A DNA stretch of 64,000 bases from Devosia insulae DS-56. Lineage in GTDB: Bacteria; Pseudomonadota; Alphaproteobacteria; Rhizobiales; Devosiaceae. The notes below the pieces were generated by a model. The model was not told the origin of the DNA. It ran no database searches and worked only from the letters and a program-made list of their open reading frames with translations. Every line of letters begins with the position of its first letter. The first letter of the stretch is position 1. The position numbers and the translations under genes are program-made. Positions 26,812 through 35,280 of this stretch are shown one piece after another. The stretch is taken from contig NZ_LAJE02000285.1 of the NCBI RefSeq assembly GCF_000970465.2, forward strand, positions 1 through 64,000. Reading direction: 5' to 3'.

Positions 26812-28452
26812 ATGTACGACCAGCTCATTTCGATCCTGATCTTGGCCGCCATCATCATCGTCGCGATCTTCGTGATCGGCATGATCATCGCGCGGCTCTA
26901 TCGTCGCGCCAGCAAGGAAGTGTCGTTCGTGCGCACCGGCTTCGGTGGGCAGCGGGTGATCATGAACGGTGGCGCCCTGGTGCTGCCGGTGCTGCATGAG
27001 ACCATCCCGGTCAATATGAACACCCTCCGCCTCGAAGTGGTGCGCACCGCCGAGCAGGCGCTGATCACCAAGGACCGCATGCGCGTCGACGTGCAGGCGG
27101 AGTTCTACGTGCGCGTGCAGCCGACCGCCGAGGCGATCGCCGACGCCGCCCAGACGCTGGGTCGCCGCACCATGGAGCCGCAGGCGCTGAAGGAACTGGT
27201 CGAAGGCAAGTTCGTCGATGCGCTCCGCGCCGTCGCCGCCGAGATGGCGATGGAGGAACTGCACGAGCAGCGGGTTAACTTCGTACAGAAGGTGCAGTCG
27301 GCGGTTTCCGAGGACATCCTCAAGAACGGCCTCGAACTCGAATCCGTGTCGCTCACCGGCCTCGACCAGACCAACCGGGAGTTCTTCAATCCCGACAACG
27401 TGTTCGACGCGGAAGGTCTCACCAAGATGACCCAGTCGATCGAGGATCGGCGCAAGACCCGTAACGACATCGAACAGAACACCCAGGTGGCGATCGCGCG
27501 AAAGAACCTCGAGGCGCAGCAGGAGCAGTTCACCATCACCCGTGACAGCGAGTATGCGCGCCTCAACAACGAGCGCGAGATCGCCATCCGCATCGACCAG
27601 CAGAACGCCGAAATCGAGAGTCTCCGCGCCCAGCGCGCCACCGAAGCCGAGGCGGCTCGTACGCTGTCGCGACAGCAGGTGAAGGAGGCGGCAATCAAGG
27701 CCGACCAGGCCATCGCGCTCAGCGAGCAGATCAGCGCCACGGCGATCGCCGCCAAGTCCGAGGAGCAGTCGAAGGCGGAGGCCAAGGCGGACGTCGCCCG
27801 TGCGCTCGCTGCCAAGGCGGCCGAAGAGGTGGAGACCGCGCGTCTTACCGAGATCGCCGAGCGCACCAAGCGCATCCAGCTGATCGAAGCCGAGCAGGAA
27901 GCCCAGAAGGCCTCGATCAACATCGTCATCTCGTCCGATGCCGAAAAGCAGGCCGCCAAGAACCGCGCCGAGGCCGCCCGCACGCTGGCGCAGGGCGAGG
28001 CGGAAGCCGCCAAGTTGAAGGCCGCCGCCACCGAGGTGACCTACGCGGTCGAGGCTGAGGGTAAGCAGAAGCTCAACGAGGCCGCCAACCGGCTGTCACC
28101 CGAGCAGATCGCGATGAACATCCGCATGGCGCTGATTGAGGCGCTGCCGTCGATCATCGCGGAATCGGTGAAGCCGATGGAGAACATCGAGGGCATCAAG
28201 ATCCTGCATGTCGACGGGCTGTCGGGGGGTGGCTCGGGCGGGCACGCGATGAACGGCCACAATGGCGCCGGGATCGCCGACCAGGCGGTCGATGCGGCGC
28301 TGCGCTACCGCAGCCAGGCCCCGCTGATCGACGCGCTGCTGGCCGAGCTCGGTCTCAAGGGCGGCTCGCTCAACGGCCTCGTCTCGTCGGCCGTGGCGCC
28401 GGCGCTGGAGATCGACCCCGAAGACGAGGACGAGGCCCCCGCCAGCGCCTGA
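26812..28452 (+). CDS. yqiK: Flotillin-family membrane scaffold protein YqiK
   Basis: A 546-aa SPFH-domain protein thought to organise ordered membrane microdomains. One N-terminal membrane helix (residues ~6-30) is followed by the SPFH domain (VRTGFGGQRVIMNGGALVLP ... RVDVQAEFYVRVQP). A long Ala/Glu-rich coiled coil (~residues 210-440) contains repeated EA/AK heptads, and the tail is acidic and Gly-rich. Length fits bacterial flotillins. It forms an operon with yqiJ 7 nt upstream. This pair is a conserved unit; its exact role is unresolved. Confidence 0.92.
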   Translation: MYDQLISILILAAIIIVAIFVIGMIIARLYRRASKEVSFVRTGFGGQRVIMNGGALVLPVLHETIPVNMNTLRLEVVRTAEQALITKDRMRVDVQAEFYVRVQPTAEAIADAAQTLGRRTMEPQALKELVEGKFVDALRAVAAEMAMEELHEQRVNFVQKVQSAVSEDILKNGLELESVSLTGLDQTNREFFNPDNVFDAEGLTKMTQSIEDRRKTRNDIEQNTQVAIARKNLEAQQEQFTITRDSEYARLNNEREIAIRIDQQNAEIESLRAQRATEAEAARTLSRQQVKEAAIKADQAIALSEQISATAIAAKSEEQSKAEAKADVARALAAKAAEEVETARLTEIAERTKRIQLIEAEQEAQKASINIVISSDAEKQAAKNRAEAARTLAQGEAEAAKLKAAATEVTYAVEAEGKQKLNEAANRLSPEQIAMNIRMALIEALPSIIAESVKPMENIEGIKILHVDGLSGGGSGGHAMNGHNGAGIADQAVDAALRYRSQAPLIDALLAELGLKGGSLNGLVSSAVAPALEIDPEDEDEAPASA

Positions 28453-28517
28453 GCGGCCGATCTCGATAGCAGAGAGCTCGCTGTCATCCTTGATTTCATC
28501 GATGGCAGCGGGCAGAA

Positions 28518-28575
28518 GGATCGGTATTCATTCGGACCCGGTGCAAACCCGGGTGGCTCTTCCGGCCGCCGATCC
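28518..28575 (+). ncRNA. Candidate structured RNA leader upstream of the SulP gene
   Basis: Within the 203-nt leader, GGATCGG (28518-28524) pairs with CCGATCC (28569-28575) and encloses at least one inner hairpin: ACCCGG (28536-28541) with CCGGGT (28549-28554) and a 7-nt loop TGCAAAC. A weaker third helix GGC/GCC (28555-28567) would complete a three-way junction. Another hairpin (TCGCC/GGCGA) sits about 20 nt before the start codon. A cis-regulatory RNA of alphaproteobacterial sulfate-transporter-like genes (the sul1 motif) has been described; I cannot confirm a match from memory. Confidence 0.4.
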
Positions 28576-28655
28576 GCCGGACACTCCAGCAGAACCGCAT
28601 CACAGTTGTCGTTCGCCGTCGGGCGAGCCGCACGCTCATGCCGTCTGGACCAGCA

Positions 28656-30140
28656 ATGACTTTCGCTCAGACCTTCCGCCGTGACTGGCTCTCCAATATT
28701 CGTGGCGATGTGCTCGCCGGCATCGTCGTCGCCCTGGCGCTGATCCCCGAAGCCATCGGGTTTTCCATCATTGCAGGCGTCGATCCCAAGATCGGGCTCT
28801 ACGCCTCGTTCATTATCGCCATGGTGATCTCGGTCGCCGGCGGCCGTCCGGCGATGATCTCCGCCGCCACCGCCGCCACCGCGGTGCTGATGGGCACGCT
28901 GGTGCGCGAGCACGGCCTGCAGTACCTGCTCGTCGCCACTATCCTCGCCGGCATCCTGCAGGTGGTCGCCGGCTACGCTCGCGTCGGCTATGTCATGCGC
29001 TTCGTTTCACGCTCGGTGATGACGGGCTTCGTCAATGCGCTGGCCATTCTGATCTTCATGGCGCAGTTGCCAGAATTGATCGGCGTCACCTGGGAGACCT
29101 ACGTGATGATCGCGGCCGGCCTCGCGATCATCTACCTGTTCCCGCGCCTCACCCGGCTGGTGCCGTCGCCACTGGTCTGCATCCTCGTGCTCTCGGCGAT
29201 CTCGCTGATGCTGCATGTCGATGTCCGCACCGTCGCCGACCTCGGCGAGCTGCCCTCCACATTGCCGACGCTGCTGTTCCCCGATGTGCCGCTGACGCTC
29301 GCGACGGTCTGGATCATCCTGCCGTACTCGGTCGCCGTCGCGGCAGTCGGCCTGCTCGAGAGTCTGCTCACCGCCTCCATCGTCGACCAGATGACCGACA
29401 CCCGCAGCGACAAGAACCGCGAGTCGATCGGGCAGGGCATCGCCAACATGGCGAGCGGTTTCTTCGGCGGCATGGCCGGGTGCGCGATGATCGGCCAGTC
29501 GGTGATCAACGTGAAGTCCGGTGGCCGCGGGCGGCTCTCCACCTTCGTTGCCGGCGCCTTCCTCCTTTTCCTGCTGATGGTGCTCGGGGACATTGTGGGC
29601 CTGATCCCGATGCCGGCGCTGGTCGCGATTATGATCATGGTCTCGATCGGCACTTTCAGCTGGACCTCGCTCAACGATCTCCGCCGCCATCCGCGCCGCT
29701 CCAGCATCGTCATGCTGGCGACGGTCATCACTGTTGTCGGCACCCATAACCTGGCGCTTGGCGTCGGCGTTGGCGTGCTGCTGTCGGGCATCTTCTTTGC
29801 ATGGAAGGTGGCACAGATCTTCCGTGTCAGCTCGGTCCTCACTGCGGACGGACAGGAGCGCGACTACCTGGTTGAAGGCCAGCTGTTCTTCGCTTCGGTC
29901 GAGGATTTTCTCAACGCGTTCGACTTCAAGGAGCCGCTGCAGCGGGTGCGGATTGATGTCAGCATGGCCCATATCTGGGATGTCAGCGGGGTGAATGCCG
30001 TCGATGTGGCGGTGCTGAAGTTCAGGCGCGAGGGTGTCGAGGTCGAACTGGTCGGGATGAACGACGCCAGCGCAACTCTGATGGACAAACTGGCGGCGCA
30101 TGACCGGCCGGGCGCCATGGAACGGATGCTGGGCCACTAA
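28656..30140 (+). CDS. SulP-family anion transporter with STAS domain
   Basis: A 494-aa transporter for sulfate, bicarbonate or a related anion. About 11-14 membrane helices are followed by a cytoplasmic STAS domain (~residues 400-490, [20 protein letters not shown]). SulP signatures include [20 protein letters not shown] and [21 protein letters not shown] place the start at the ATG at 28656, where TGGA lies 6 nt upstream; an in-frame ATG at 28638 would add six residues. The substrate cannot be read from sequence. It stands behind a structured leader and is followed by crcB. Confidence 0.88.
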   Translation: MTFAQTFRRDWLSNIRGDVLAGIVVALALIPEAIGFSIIAGVDPKIGLYASFIIAMVISVAGGRPAMISAATAATAVLMGTLVREHGLQYLLVATILAGILQVVAGYARVGYVMRFVSRSVMTGFVNALAILIFMAQLPELIGVTWETYVMIAAGLAIIYLFPRLTRLVPSPLVCILVLSAISLMLHVDVRTVADLGELPSTLPTLLFPDVPLTLATVWIILPYSVAVAAVGLLESLLTASIVDQMTDTRSDKNRESIGQGIANMASGFFGGMAGCAMIGQSVINVKSGGRGRLSTFVAGAFLLFLLMVLGDIVGLIPMPALVAIMIMVSIGTFSWTSLNDLRRHPRRSSIVMLATVITVVGTHNLALGVGVGVLLSGIFFAWKVAQIFRVSSVLTADGQERDYLVEGQLFFASVEDFLNAFDFKEPLQRVRIDVSMAHIWDVSGVNAVDVAVLKFRREGVEVELVGMNDASATLMDKLAAHDRPGAMERMLGH

Positions 30141-30197
30141 CCGGTAATTCGGCACGCCGCGCTTGAGTATTTGCGCGGGCCGGGCCAAAGAGGGGCC

Positions 30198-30575
30198 ATG
30201 AACTCATATCTTCTCGTCGGCATCGGCGGCGCGCTCGGCGCCTTGGCGCGCTTTGGCGCGCAGAACTGGATCGGCAGCCTGCCCAACGGCTTCCCGGTGG
30301 CGACGTTCCTCGTCAACATCGTCGGCTCGATCGCCATGGGCGTGCTGGTCGGGGTCCTCGCCAAGACCACGCCGCAGTACCAGAACGAGATCCGGCTGTT
30401 TGTCGCCGTCGGCGTCTTTGGCGGTTTCACCACCTTCTCGAGCTTTTCGCTCGACGCCATCACATTGATCGAGCGCGGCGATATCCTGCTCGCCGCATTC
30501 TACATCGTCGGCTCGGTGCTGCTGTCGCTGGCCGGGCTGTGGATGGGCATGCTGGCCATGCGGGTGGTCGCATGA
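30198..30575 (+). CDS. crcB: Fluoride channel CrcB/FluC
   Basis: A 125-aa dual-topology fluoride exporter with four membrane helices. Hallmarks are GIGGALGALARFG at the N-terminus, FLVNIVGSIAMG, and the GGFTTFSSFSLD segment that holds the conserved Thr/Ser and Phe residues of the pore. The ATG at 30198 gives the standard length. I looked for a fluoride riboswitch in the 57-nt gap upstream and saw none. The gene overlaps rluC by four bases (ATGA), a linkage seen in many alphaproteobacteria. Confidence 0.94.
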   Translation: MNSYLLVGIGGALGALARFGAQNWIGSLPNGFPVATFLVNIVGSIAMGVLVGVLAKTTPQYQNEIRLFVAVGVFGGFTTFSSFSLDAITLIERGDILLAAFYIVGSVLLSLAGLWMGMLAMRVVA

Positions 30576-31558
30576 GTGGCGTCCGGCAACAGGTCGTCGC
30601 CCGCGACGAAGACGGCATGCGGCTCGACCGCTGGTTCGCCACGCACTTCCCACAGGTCACTTTTGGTCACCTGCAGAAGCTGTTGCGCTCGGGCCAGATC
30701 CGCGTCGACAGCGGTCGGGTCAAGGCCAACGCTCGCCTCGCGGCCGGGCAGGTGGTCCGGGTGCCGCCGATCGAGGCGGCTCCGGAGCGCCCCGAGGGCG
30801 AAATCAATTCGAAAGACGCCGACTTCCTCCGGGATATCATCCTCTACGAGGACGACGAACTCTACGTCTTCAACAAGCCGCATGGCCTCGCTTCGCAGGG
30901 CGGCTCGGGCACCAAGCGGCATATGGATGGGCTGCTGAAGAGCCTCCCCAACAAGAAGGGCGAGGCGCCCCGTCTGGTACACCGGCTCGACCGCGACACT
31001 TCCGGTTGCCTGGTCGTCGCCAAGACCAAGGCGGCGGCGGCGTATTTCGGCGAGGTATTCTCCTCACGCCAGGCGCGGAAAATCTACTGGGCCGTGGTGT
31101 GGGGAAATCCGCACCCCAAGCAGGGGTCGATCTCGTGCTTCCTCGCCAAGCAGGCAACCACCGATGGCGAGCAGATGGTGGTGGTGCCGCAGGGCACGCC
31201 CGGCGCGCAGCATTCGATGAGCTACTATTCGACCACCGACACCGCCGCCCGCCGTTTCGCCTGGGTGACGCTGAAGCCGGTGACCGGGCGCACGCACCAG
31301 TTGCGCGTCCACATGGCGCAGTTGCACAACCCGATCATGGGCGATCCGCGCTATTTCAACATCGAGAACTGGACGCCGCCGGACGAGATTTCGAAGGGCC
31401 TGCACCTGCATGCCCGCCGCATCCGGCTGCCGCTGCGCAACGGGCAACTGCTCGATGTCTCGGCGCCGCTGCCACCGCATATGCAGGCGACCTTCGACGT
31501 GCTCGGGTTCGATGCCGATCGCTACGACGTGCAGGATCAGGATCCGGAACAGGACTGA
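30572..31558 (+). CDS. rluC: RluA-family pseudouridine synthase (RluC-like)
   Basis: A 328-aa enzyme that isomerises specific uridines in 23S rRNA. It has an N-terminal S4 RNA-binding domain (MRLDRWFATHFPQVTFGHLQ) and a catalytic domain with the nucleophile D140 in LVHRLDRDTSGCLVVA. The later motif GRTHQLRVHMAQLHNPIMGD is also intact. The 4-nt overlap with crcB indicates coupling. RluC rather than RluD is likely because of the S4 domain and this neighbourhood, but substrate sites cannot be read from sequence. A strong hairpin follows the stop. Confidence 0.9.
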   Translation: MSGVRQQVVARDEDGMRLDRWFATHFPQVTFGHLQKLLRSGQIRVDSGRVKANARLAAGQVVRVPPIEAAPERPEGEINSKDADFLRDIILYEDDELYVFNKPHGLASQGGSGTKRHMDGLLKSLPNKKGEAPRLVHRLDRDTSGCLVVAKTKAAAAYFGEVFSSRQARKIYWAVVWGNPHPKQGSISCFLAKQATTDGEQMVVVPQGTPGAQHSMSYYSTTDTAARRFAWVTLKPVTGRTHQLRVHMAQLHNPIMGDPRYFNIENWTPPDEISKGLHLHARRIRLPLRNGQLLDVSAPLPPHMQATFDVLGFDADRYDVQDQDPEQD

Positions 31559-31567
31559 TCAAATCGC

Positions 31568-31598
31568 CGCGAGCGCCGGACGAAACGTCCGGTTCGCG
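31568..31598 (+). terminator. Hairpin after rluC
   Basis: CCGGACG (31576-31582) pairs with CGTCCGG (31586-31592) over AAA, extended by CGCGA/TCGCG across an asymmetric bulge. It begins 10 nt after the rluC stop. The following T content is low (TGTTCACC), so it may be a weak terminator or mRNA 3' stabiliser. Confidence 0.5.
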
Positions 31599-31643
31599 TG
31601 TTCACCCTGTTGCGGCCCATTGCGGGCGCACAGGGAGATGCCA

Positions 31644-32273
31644 ATGAAAACGATCGTTCTCGCCGCTGCCACCGCGGCAACCCTCGCCATTGCAGCACCG
31701 GCCATTGCGCAGGACGCGACCACCATGACCTTCTTCGTCACCAGTGTGGGTGCCGGAGACGGCGCCAATCTCGGCGGCCTTGAGGGGGCCGACGCGCATT
31801 GCGCCAAGCTGGCGGAAGCCGCCGGCTCCAGCGGCAAGACCTGGAAGGCCTATCTCAGTGCCGAAGGAGTCAACGCCAAGGACCGGATCGGCGCCGGCCC
31901 GTGGCAGAATTTCAAGGGCGACGTGATCGCCACCGATGTCGCCAATCTCCACAGCGCCGACAACAAGCTGAGCAAGGCGACGGCGCTCTCCGAGACCGGA
32001 GCTCCGATCAACGGGCGCGGCGATGATCCGAACCAGCATGACATCCTCACCGGCTCCAACCCGGACGGCACGCTGGCCGCCGGCCAGACCTGTGGCGACT
32101 GGACGCTGAACGGCGAGGGCAGCGCCATTGTCGGCCACTCCGACCGCACCGGTCTCGACGAGTCCGACGCTGCCAAATCCTGGAACTCCTCGCATCCGTC
32201 GCGCGGCTGCAGCCAGGAGAACCTGGTCGGCACGGGCGGCGCAGGACTTCTCTACTGCTTTGCTGCGATGTAG
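31644..32273 (+). CDS. Secreted lectin-like protein (endostatin/C-type-lectin-like fold)
   Basis: A 209-aa exported protein. It has a signal peptide (residues 1-23, cleavage after AIAQ region) and then the block MTFFVTSVGAGDGANLGGLE with ADAHCAKLAEAAGSSGKTWK. This pattern, with YLSAEGVNAKDRIGAGPW and a C-terminal Cys pair (RGCSQENLV, GLLYCFAAM), matches a bacterial family often labelled lectin. Four cysteines probably form disulfides. The ATG at 31644 has GGGAG 6 nt upstream. It is inserted between the conserved crcB-rluC and HAD-ATP12 segments. Ligand and role are unknown. Confidence 0.65.
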   Translation: MKTIVLAAATAATLAIAAPAIAQDATTMTFFVTSVGAGDGANLGGLEGADAHCAKLAEAAGSSGKTWKAYLSAEGVNAKDRIGAGPWQNFKGDVIATDVANLHSADNKLSKATALSETGAPINGRGDDPNQHDILTGSNPDGTLAAGQTCGDWTLNGEGSAIVGHSDRTGLDESDAAKSWNSSHPSRGCSQENLVGTGGAGLLYCFAAM

Positions 32274-32287
32274 ACTTCATCCAGTGG

Positions 32288-32331
32288 CGCAGGGCGTGAC
32301 ACGCCCTGCGTTTCATGGTTCTGAACGGGCC
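32288..32331. repeat. Leader repeat, copy 1, before the first HAD gene
   Basis: A 44-nt block beginning with hairpin GCAGGGCGT/ACGCCCTGC (loop GAC) and ending TGGTTCTGAACGGGCC. A second copy lies at 33052-33095, 764 bp downstream, before the paralogous HAD gene. The first 19 bases are identical in both. Confidence 0.75.
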
Positions 32332-32350
32332 GAATTCAGGGGGAACTCCC

Positions 32351-33013
32351 GTGCGGCTCATCGTTTTCGATATGGATGGAACACTGATCGATACCCAGGC
32401 GCTCATTTCCGAGCACATGGGGTCGGCGTTCCGCTCGCTCGACCTGCCGGCGCCCACCCCAGCAGAGGTTCGGCAGATCATCGGGTTGTCGCTGCCGGTC
32501 GCTGTCGGCCAGCTCGCCGGCACCAGTGATATCGATCTGATCGAAGGCATCGTCGGGCAGTACAAGAGCTTCTACAAGGCCTCGCTCGAGCACGAGATCG
32601 ACCGCGAGCCGCTCTATCCGGGCGCGCGCGAAGCGCTGGATCGGCTGCGTCAGCAGAAGGGCACTGTCCTCGGCATTGCCACGGGCAAGGGCCTCACCGG
32701 CGTCGCCCGCATCCTCGACAACCATCGGATCACCGCGCATTTCGCCACGCTGCAGACGCCTGACCACAATCCCTCCAAGCCGCATCCCGGCATGCTGCTG
32801 AGCGCCATGCAGGAAACCGGCGCCAGTCCGGACCAGACGGTGATGATCGGCGACACCATGTTCGACATGGAGCTGGCCCGTGCCGCCAAGGTGCGCTCGA
32901 TCGGCGTCAGCTGGGGCTATCACGACGCTGCCGAGCTGCTCAAAGCCGGGGCAGGGACCCTGATCCACGACTATTCTGAGCTCGCTGCCGCCATCGAGCG
33001 GGTGCTGGAGTAG
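32351..33013 (+). CDS. HAD-family phosphatase, tandem copy 1
   Basis: A 220-aa hydrolase of the phosphoglycolate-phosphatase-like HAD group. Motif I is VFDMDGTLID with the nucleophile Asp, motif II is ATGKG, and motif IV is VMIGDTMFDME. The cap is alpha-helical (C1). The GTG start at 32351 gives the MRLIVFDMDG N-terminus, parallel to the paralogue downstream. The two copies share length, start and motifs but are clearly diverged in the cap. One HAD gene before ATP12 is usual in alphaproteobacteria; two suggests local duplication. The substrate is unknown. Confidence 0.85.
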   Translation: MRLIVFDMDGTLIDTQALISEHMGSAFRSLDLPAPTPAEVRQIIGLSLPVAVGQLAGTSDIDLIEGIVGQYKSFYKASLEHEIDREPLYPGAREALDRLRQQKGTVLGIATGKGLTGVARILDNHRITAHFATLQTPDHNPSKPHPGMLLSAMQETGASPDQTVMIGDTMFDMELARAAKVRSIGVSWGYHDAAELLKAGAGTLIHDYSELAAAIERVLE

Positions 33014-33051
33014 CGTCAGTCGGTGCAGTTTCCGTGATCGAGCCATGCCTT

Positions 33052-33095
33052 CGCAGGGCGTGACACGCCCGGCAAAGTGTGGTTCTGAGCGGGCC
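33052..33095. repeat. Leader repeat, copy 2, before the second HAD gene
   Basis: The second copy of the 44-nt block. It starts CGCAGGGCGTGACACGCCC exactly as copy 1, then differs for nine bases and rejoins at TGGTTCTGA. Together with the paralogous genes it points to a segmental duplication or to insertion of the same repeat twice. Confidence 0.75.
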
Positions 33096-33096
33096 T

Positions 33097-33193
33097 GGAG
33101 CGGGATTGCGTTTCGTTGAATCGCACTCCCGCTCCAAGTCTTTGTTTTGTCGCGAGATCGAACCGGAAAGGTCTGCAACCTTCCTGATCTCGC
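33097..33193. repeat. RIME-like palindromic element
   Basis: Two nested hairpins: GGAGCGGGA (33097-33105) with TCCCGCTCC (33127-33135), then GCGAGATC (33152-33159) with GATCTCGC (33186-33193) enclosing CCGGAAAGG...CCTTCC. The sequence style (GATCGAACCGGAAA, TCTGCAA, CTTTCC) matches the rhizobial intergenic mosaic elements that I know. A shorter relative is at 63680. Confidence 0.75.
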
Positions 33194-33213
33194 TCTGGGC
33201 AGGAGTTCTCCCG

Positions 33214-33873
33214 ATGCGGCTCGTCGTCTTCGATCTCGATGGCACTTTGATCAATTCCGAGGCGCTCATCATCGAGACGGTCCGCGAGTCCTTCGCCTCG
33301 GTAGGGCAGGCAATCCCCAGCGACGACGCGATCCGCTCGATCTCAGGCATCACCGCACGCGACGCCATGGGGATCCTCGCGCCTGGTGTCGACAGCGACC
33401 GCATCGACGTGATCCTCAATGCCTACCGCGCGACGTATCTGCAGAAGGCCGGGCTCGCCCGCGAGCCGATGTTCGACGGCGCGCTCGACGCCCTCGATCG
33501 TCTGCAGGCCGACCCTGAAACGATCCTCGCCGTAGCCACCGGCAAGGGCCATGCCGGCGCCATCACGCTGCTGGAGCGCCACGAGATCATCGGTCGGTTC
33601 AACTCGATCCAGACGCCCGCCCACAATCGCGGCAAGCCCGATCCGCAGATGATCGAGACCGCGATGGACAAGGCCGGTATCGGCCGTGAAGCCACCGTAA
33701 TGATCGGCGACACCTCGCACGACATGAAGATGGCCCGGAACGCCAACGTCAAGGCGCTCGGCGTGGCCTGGGGTTATCACTCGGTGGCCGATCTCGAGGC
33801 CGCCGGCGCCCACCTCGTCATCCATCGCATGGATCAACTGGTCGACGCCGTGGACAAGCTATTGGAGGCCTGA
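33214..33873 (+). CDS. HAD-family phosphatase, tandem copy 2
   Basis: A 219-aa HAD hydrolase, paralogous to the gene at 32351. Motif I is VFDLDGTLIN, motif II is VATGKGH, motif III lysine is in RGKPDPQM, and motif IV is VMIGDTSHDMKMA. The ATG at 33214 is preceded by AGGAG 10 nt upstream. The stop overlaps the ATP12 gene start (TGATG). This copy is probably the ancestral neighbour of ATP12. It follows the Gph-like group by length and cap type, but which phosphate ester it hydrolyses is not known. Confidence 0.87.
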   Translation: MRLVVFDLDGTLINSEALIIETVRESFASVGQAIPSDDAIRSISGITARDAMGILAPGVDSDRIDVILNAYRATYLQKAGLAREPMFDGALDALDRLQADPETILAVATGKGHAGAITLLERHEIIGRFNSIQTPAHNRGKPDPQMIETAMDKAGIGREATVMIGDTSHDMKMARNANVKALGVAWGYHSVADLEAAGAHLVIHRMDQLVDAVDKLLEA

Positions 33874-34649
33874 TGCGCGAGTTCCTCGAAGACGCCGACA
33901 AGCACCGCGACGACGGTTACGGCCGGGCCCAGCACCTCAACAAGGTCGAGCTGCCCAAGCGCTTCTACAAGGAGGTTGGGGTAGGCTCCGCCCCAGGCGG
34001 CTTTGCGGTGACGCTCGACGGCAAGACGCCGCGCACTCCGGCGCAGAAGCCGGTGGTGGTGCCGTATCAATCCGTGGCCGCCGCCATGGCCGAGGAATGG
34101 GCGGCGCAGCAGGAGTTCATCGATCCCAAGACCATGCCGATGGTTCGGCTGATCAACTCGGCGGTCGAGGCCGGCGACGAACGGCTCGAAGCGTTGCGCG
34201 AGGAGATCGTCAAATATTCCGGCAACGACCTGCTGCTCTATCGCGCCGACACACCGCGCGAGCTCGTCGCCGAGCAGGAGCGGGTTTGGGACGCCGTGCT
34301 TATCAAGCTCGCCCGCCATTTCGAGATCGGCTTCCAGCCGACTATCGGCATCGTCCATCAGCCGCAGCCGGCGCCAACGCTGGAGCGGCTGCGCACCTCG
34401 CTGGCCGATGCCAAGCTGATCGAGGCGGTGGCGCTCAACTCGCTCACCGGCATCACCGGCTCGGGCCTCCTCAGCATCGCCCTGCGGGAAGGGCTGCTGA
34501 CCCCGGAAGAGGTCTGGACCGCCGCCCATGTCGACGAGGACTACAACGTCCGGCTGTGGGGCGTGGTCGAGGAAGCCACCGAGCGCCGCGCCAAACGCCG
34601 GATGGAGTTCGACGCCGCGGTGCGGGTGCTGGAGATGGTGAGGGGGTAG
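33873..34649 (+). CDS. ATP12-family chaperone for F1-ATPase assembly
   Basis: A 258-aa protein related to mitochondrial Atp12, which assists assembly of the F1 alpha subunit and is found in alphaproteobacteria. The typical region YGVGSAPGGFAVTLDGKTPR-like (here KEVGVGSAPGGFAVTLDGKT) and WAAQQEFIDPKTMPMVRLIN are present, followed by an acidic helix with NDLLLYRADTP. The ATG overlaps the HAD stop. It ends a compact crcB-to-ATP12 run, and a REP-like repeat follows. Name by family memory. Confidence 0.9.
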   Translation: MREFLEDADKHRDDGYGRAQHLNKVELPKRFYKEVGVGSAPGGFAVTLDGKTPRTPAQKPVVVPYQSVAAAMAEEWAAQQEFIDPKTMPMVRLINSAVEAGDERLEALREEIVKYSGNDLLLYRADTPRELVAEQERVWDAVLIKLARHFEIGFQPTIGIVHQPQPAPTLERLRTSLADAKLIEAVALNSLTGITGSGLLSIALREGLLTPEEVWTAAHVDEDYNVRLWGVVEEATERRAKRRMEFDAAVRVLEMVRG

Positions 34650-34670
34650 GCGCCCTCAACACGATCGGGA

Positions 34671-34806
34671 CACCTCCCCTCATCCGGCGCTGCGCGCCAC
34701 CTTCTCCCCGACGGGGAGAAGAATACGCTGCGGCACCATTGGGGCACCATTCCTCTCCCCGTCGGGGAGAGGGTGGATCGCGCGTAGCGCGAGACGGGTG
34801 AGGGGC
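34671..34806. repeat. REP-like palindromic repeat pair
   Basis: Two hairpin units, CTTCTCCCC/GGGGAGAAG (near 34700-34712) and CTCTCCCC/GGGGAGAG (near 34753-34771), each flanked by CATCCGGCGC..-type or GGGTGAGGGG-type tails, face opposite ways. It belongs to the same family as the 25.7 and 55.4 kb repeats. It fills the space between convergent ATP12 and folK genes. Confidence 0.75.
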
Positions 34807-34845
34807 GCTGGCCCGTGAATGTTGAAGGGGACTGTCGGGCGCGGC

Positions 34846-35280
34846 CTAACGGCCTCGTCCCACGATCCACGCCGCCACCTCAGGTGCAATCTCGCGCAGC
34901 GGGTCGAGGACGAAGTCGCGCTCGTGCGCGTGCCGGTGCGGCACGTGCAGCCGTTCGGTGTCGAGTTCCAGCCGCTCATAGGCCACAACGTCGATATCGA
35001 TGCGCCGCGGTCCCCAGCGGATATCACGCACCCGGCCCATGACGCGCTCGATGCCGAGGCAGGCGTCGAGCAGTTCGACCGGGGCGAGGCTGGTCTTGAC
35101 CTCCACCACCATGTTGGAGAAATCCGGCTGGTCGGTCTTGCCCCAGGGCTTGGTGATCAACATGGCGGATTGCGCCACCACGGCAATGCCCGGCCAGGCG
35201 TCCAGTCGCTGCACGGCCTCGCGCACCTGCGCTGCGGGATCGCCGATATTGGCCCCGAGGCCGAGCCAGGCGCGCGGCAT
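34846..35280 (-). CDS. folK: 6-hydroxymethyl-7,8-dihydropterin pyrophosphokinase
   Basis: A 144-aa folate-synthesis kinase that transfers pyrophosphate from ATP to hydroxymethyl-dihydropterin. It has GLGANIGDPAAQVREAVQRL at the N-terminus and the signature RVRDIRWGPRRIDIDVVAY, with the conserved Arg and Asp residues of the ATP and Mg sites. The ATG at 35280 overlaps the folB stop by one base. Final gene of a rimO-folP-folB-folK run. Confidence 0.95.
   Translation of the reverse strand: MPRAWLGLGANIGDPAAQVREAVQRLDAWPGIAVVAQSAMLITKPWGKTDQPDFSNMVVEVKTSLAPVELLDACLGIERVMGRVRDIRWGPRRIDIDVVAYERLELDTERLHVPHRHAHERDFVLDPLREIAPEVAAWIVGRGR

Noticed and set aside
30141-30197. Fluoride riboswitch before crcB
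   Set aside because: Only 57 nt separate the genes and no sequence resembling the conserved fluoride aptamer is visible.
34660-34806. CRISPR array
   Set aside because: The repeated hairpin arms are inverted, not direct, and there is no regular spacer pattern; this is a REP-like element.
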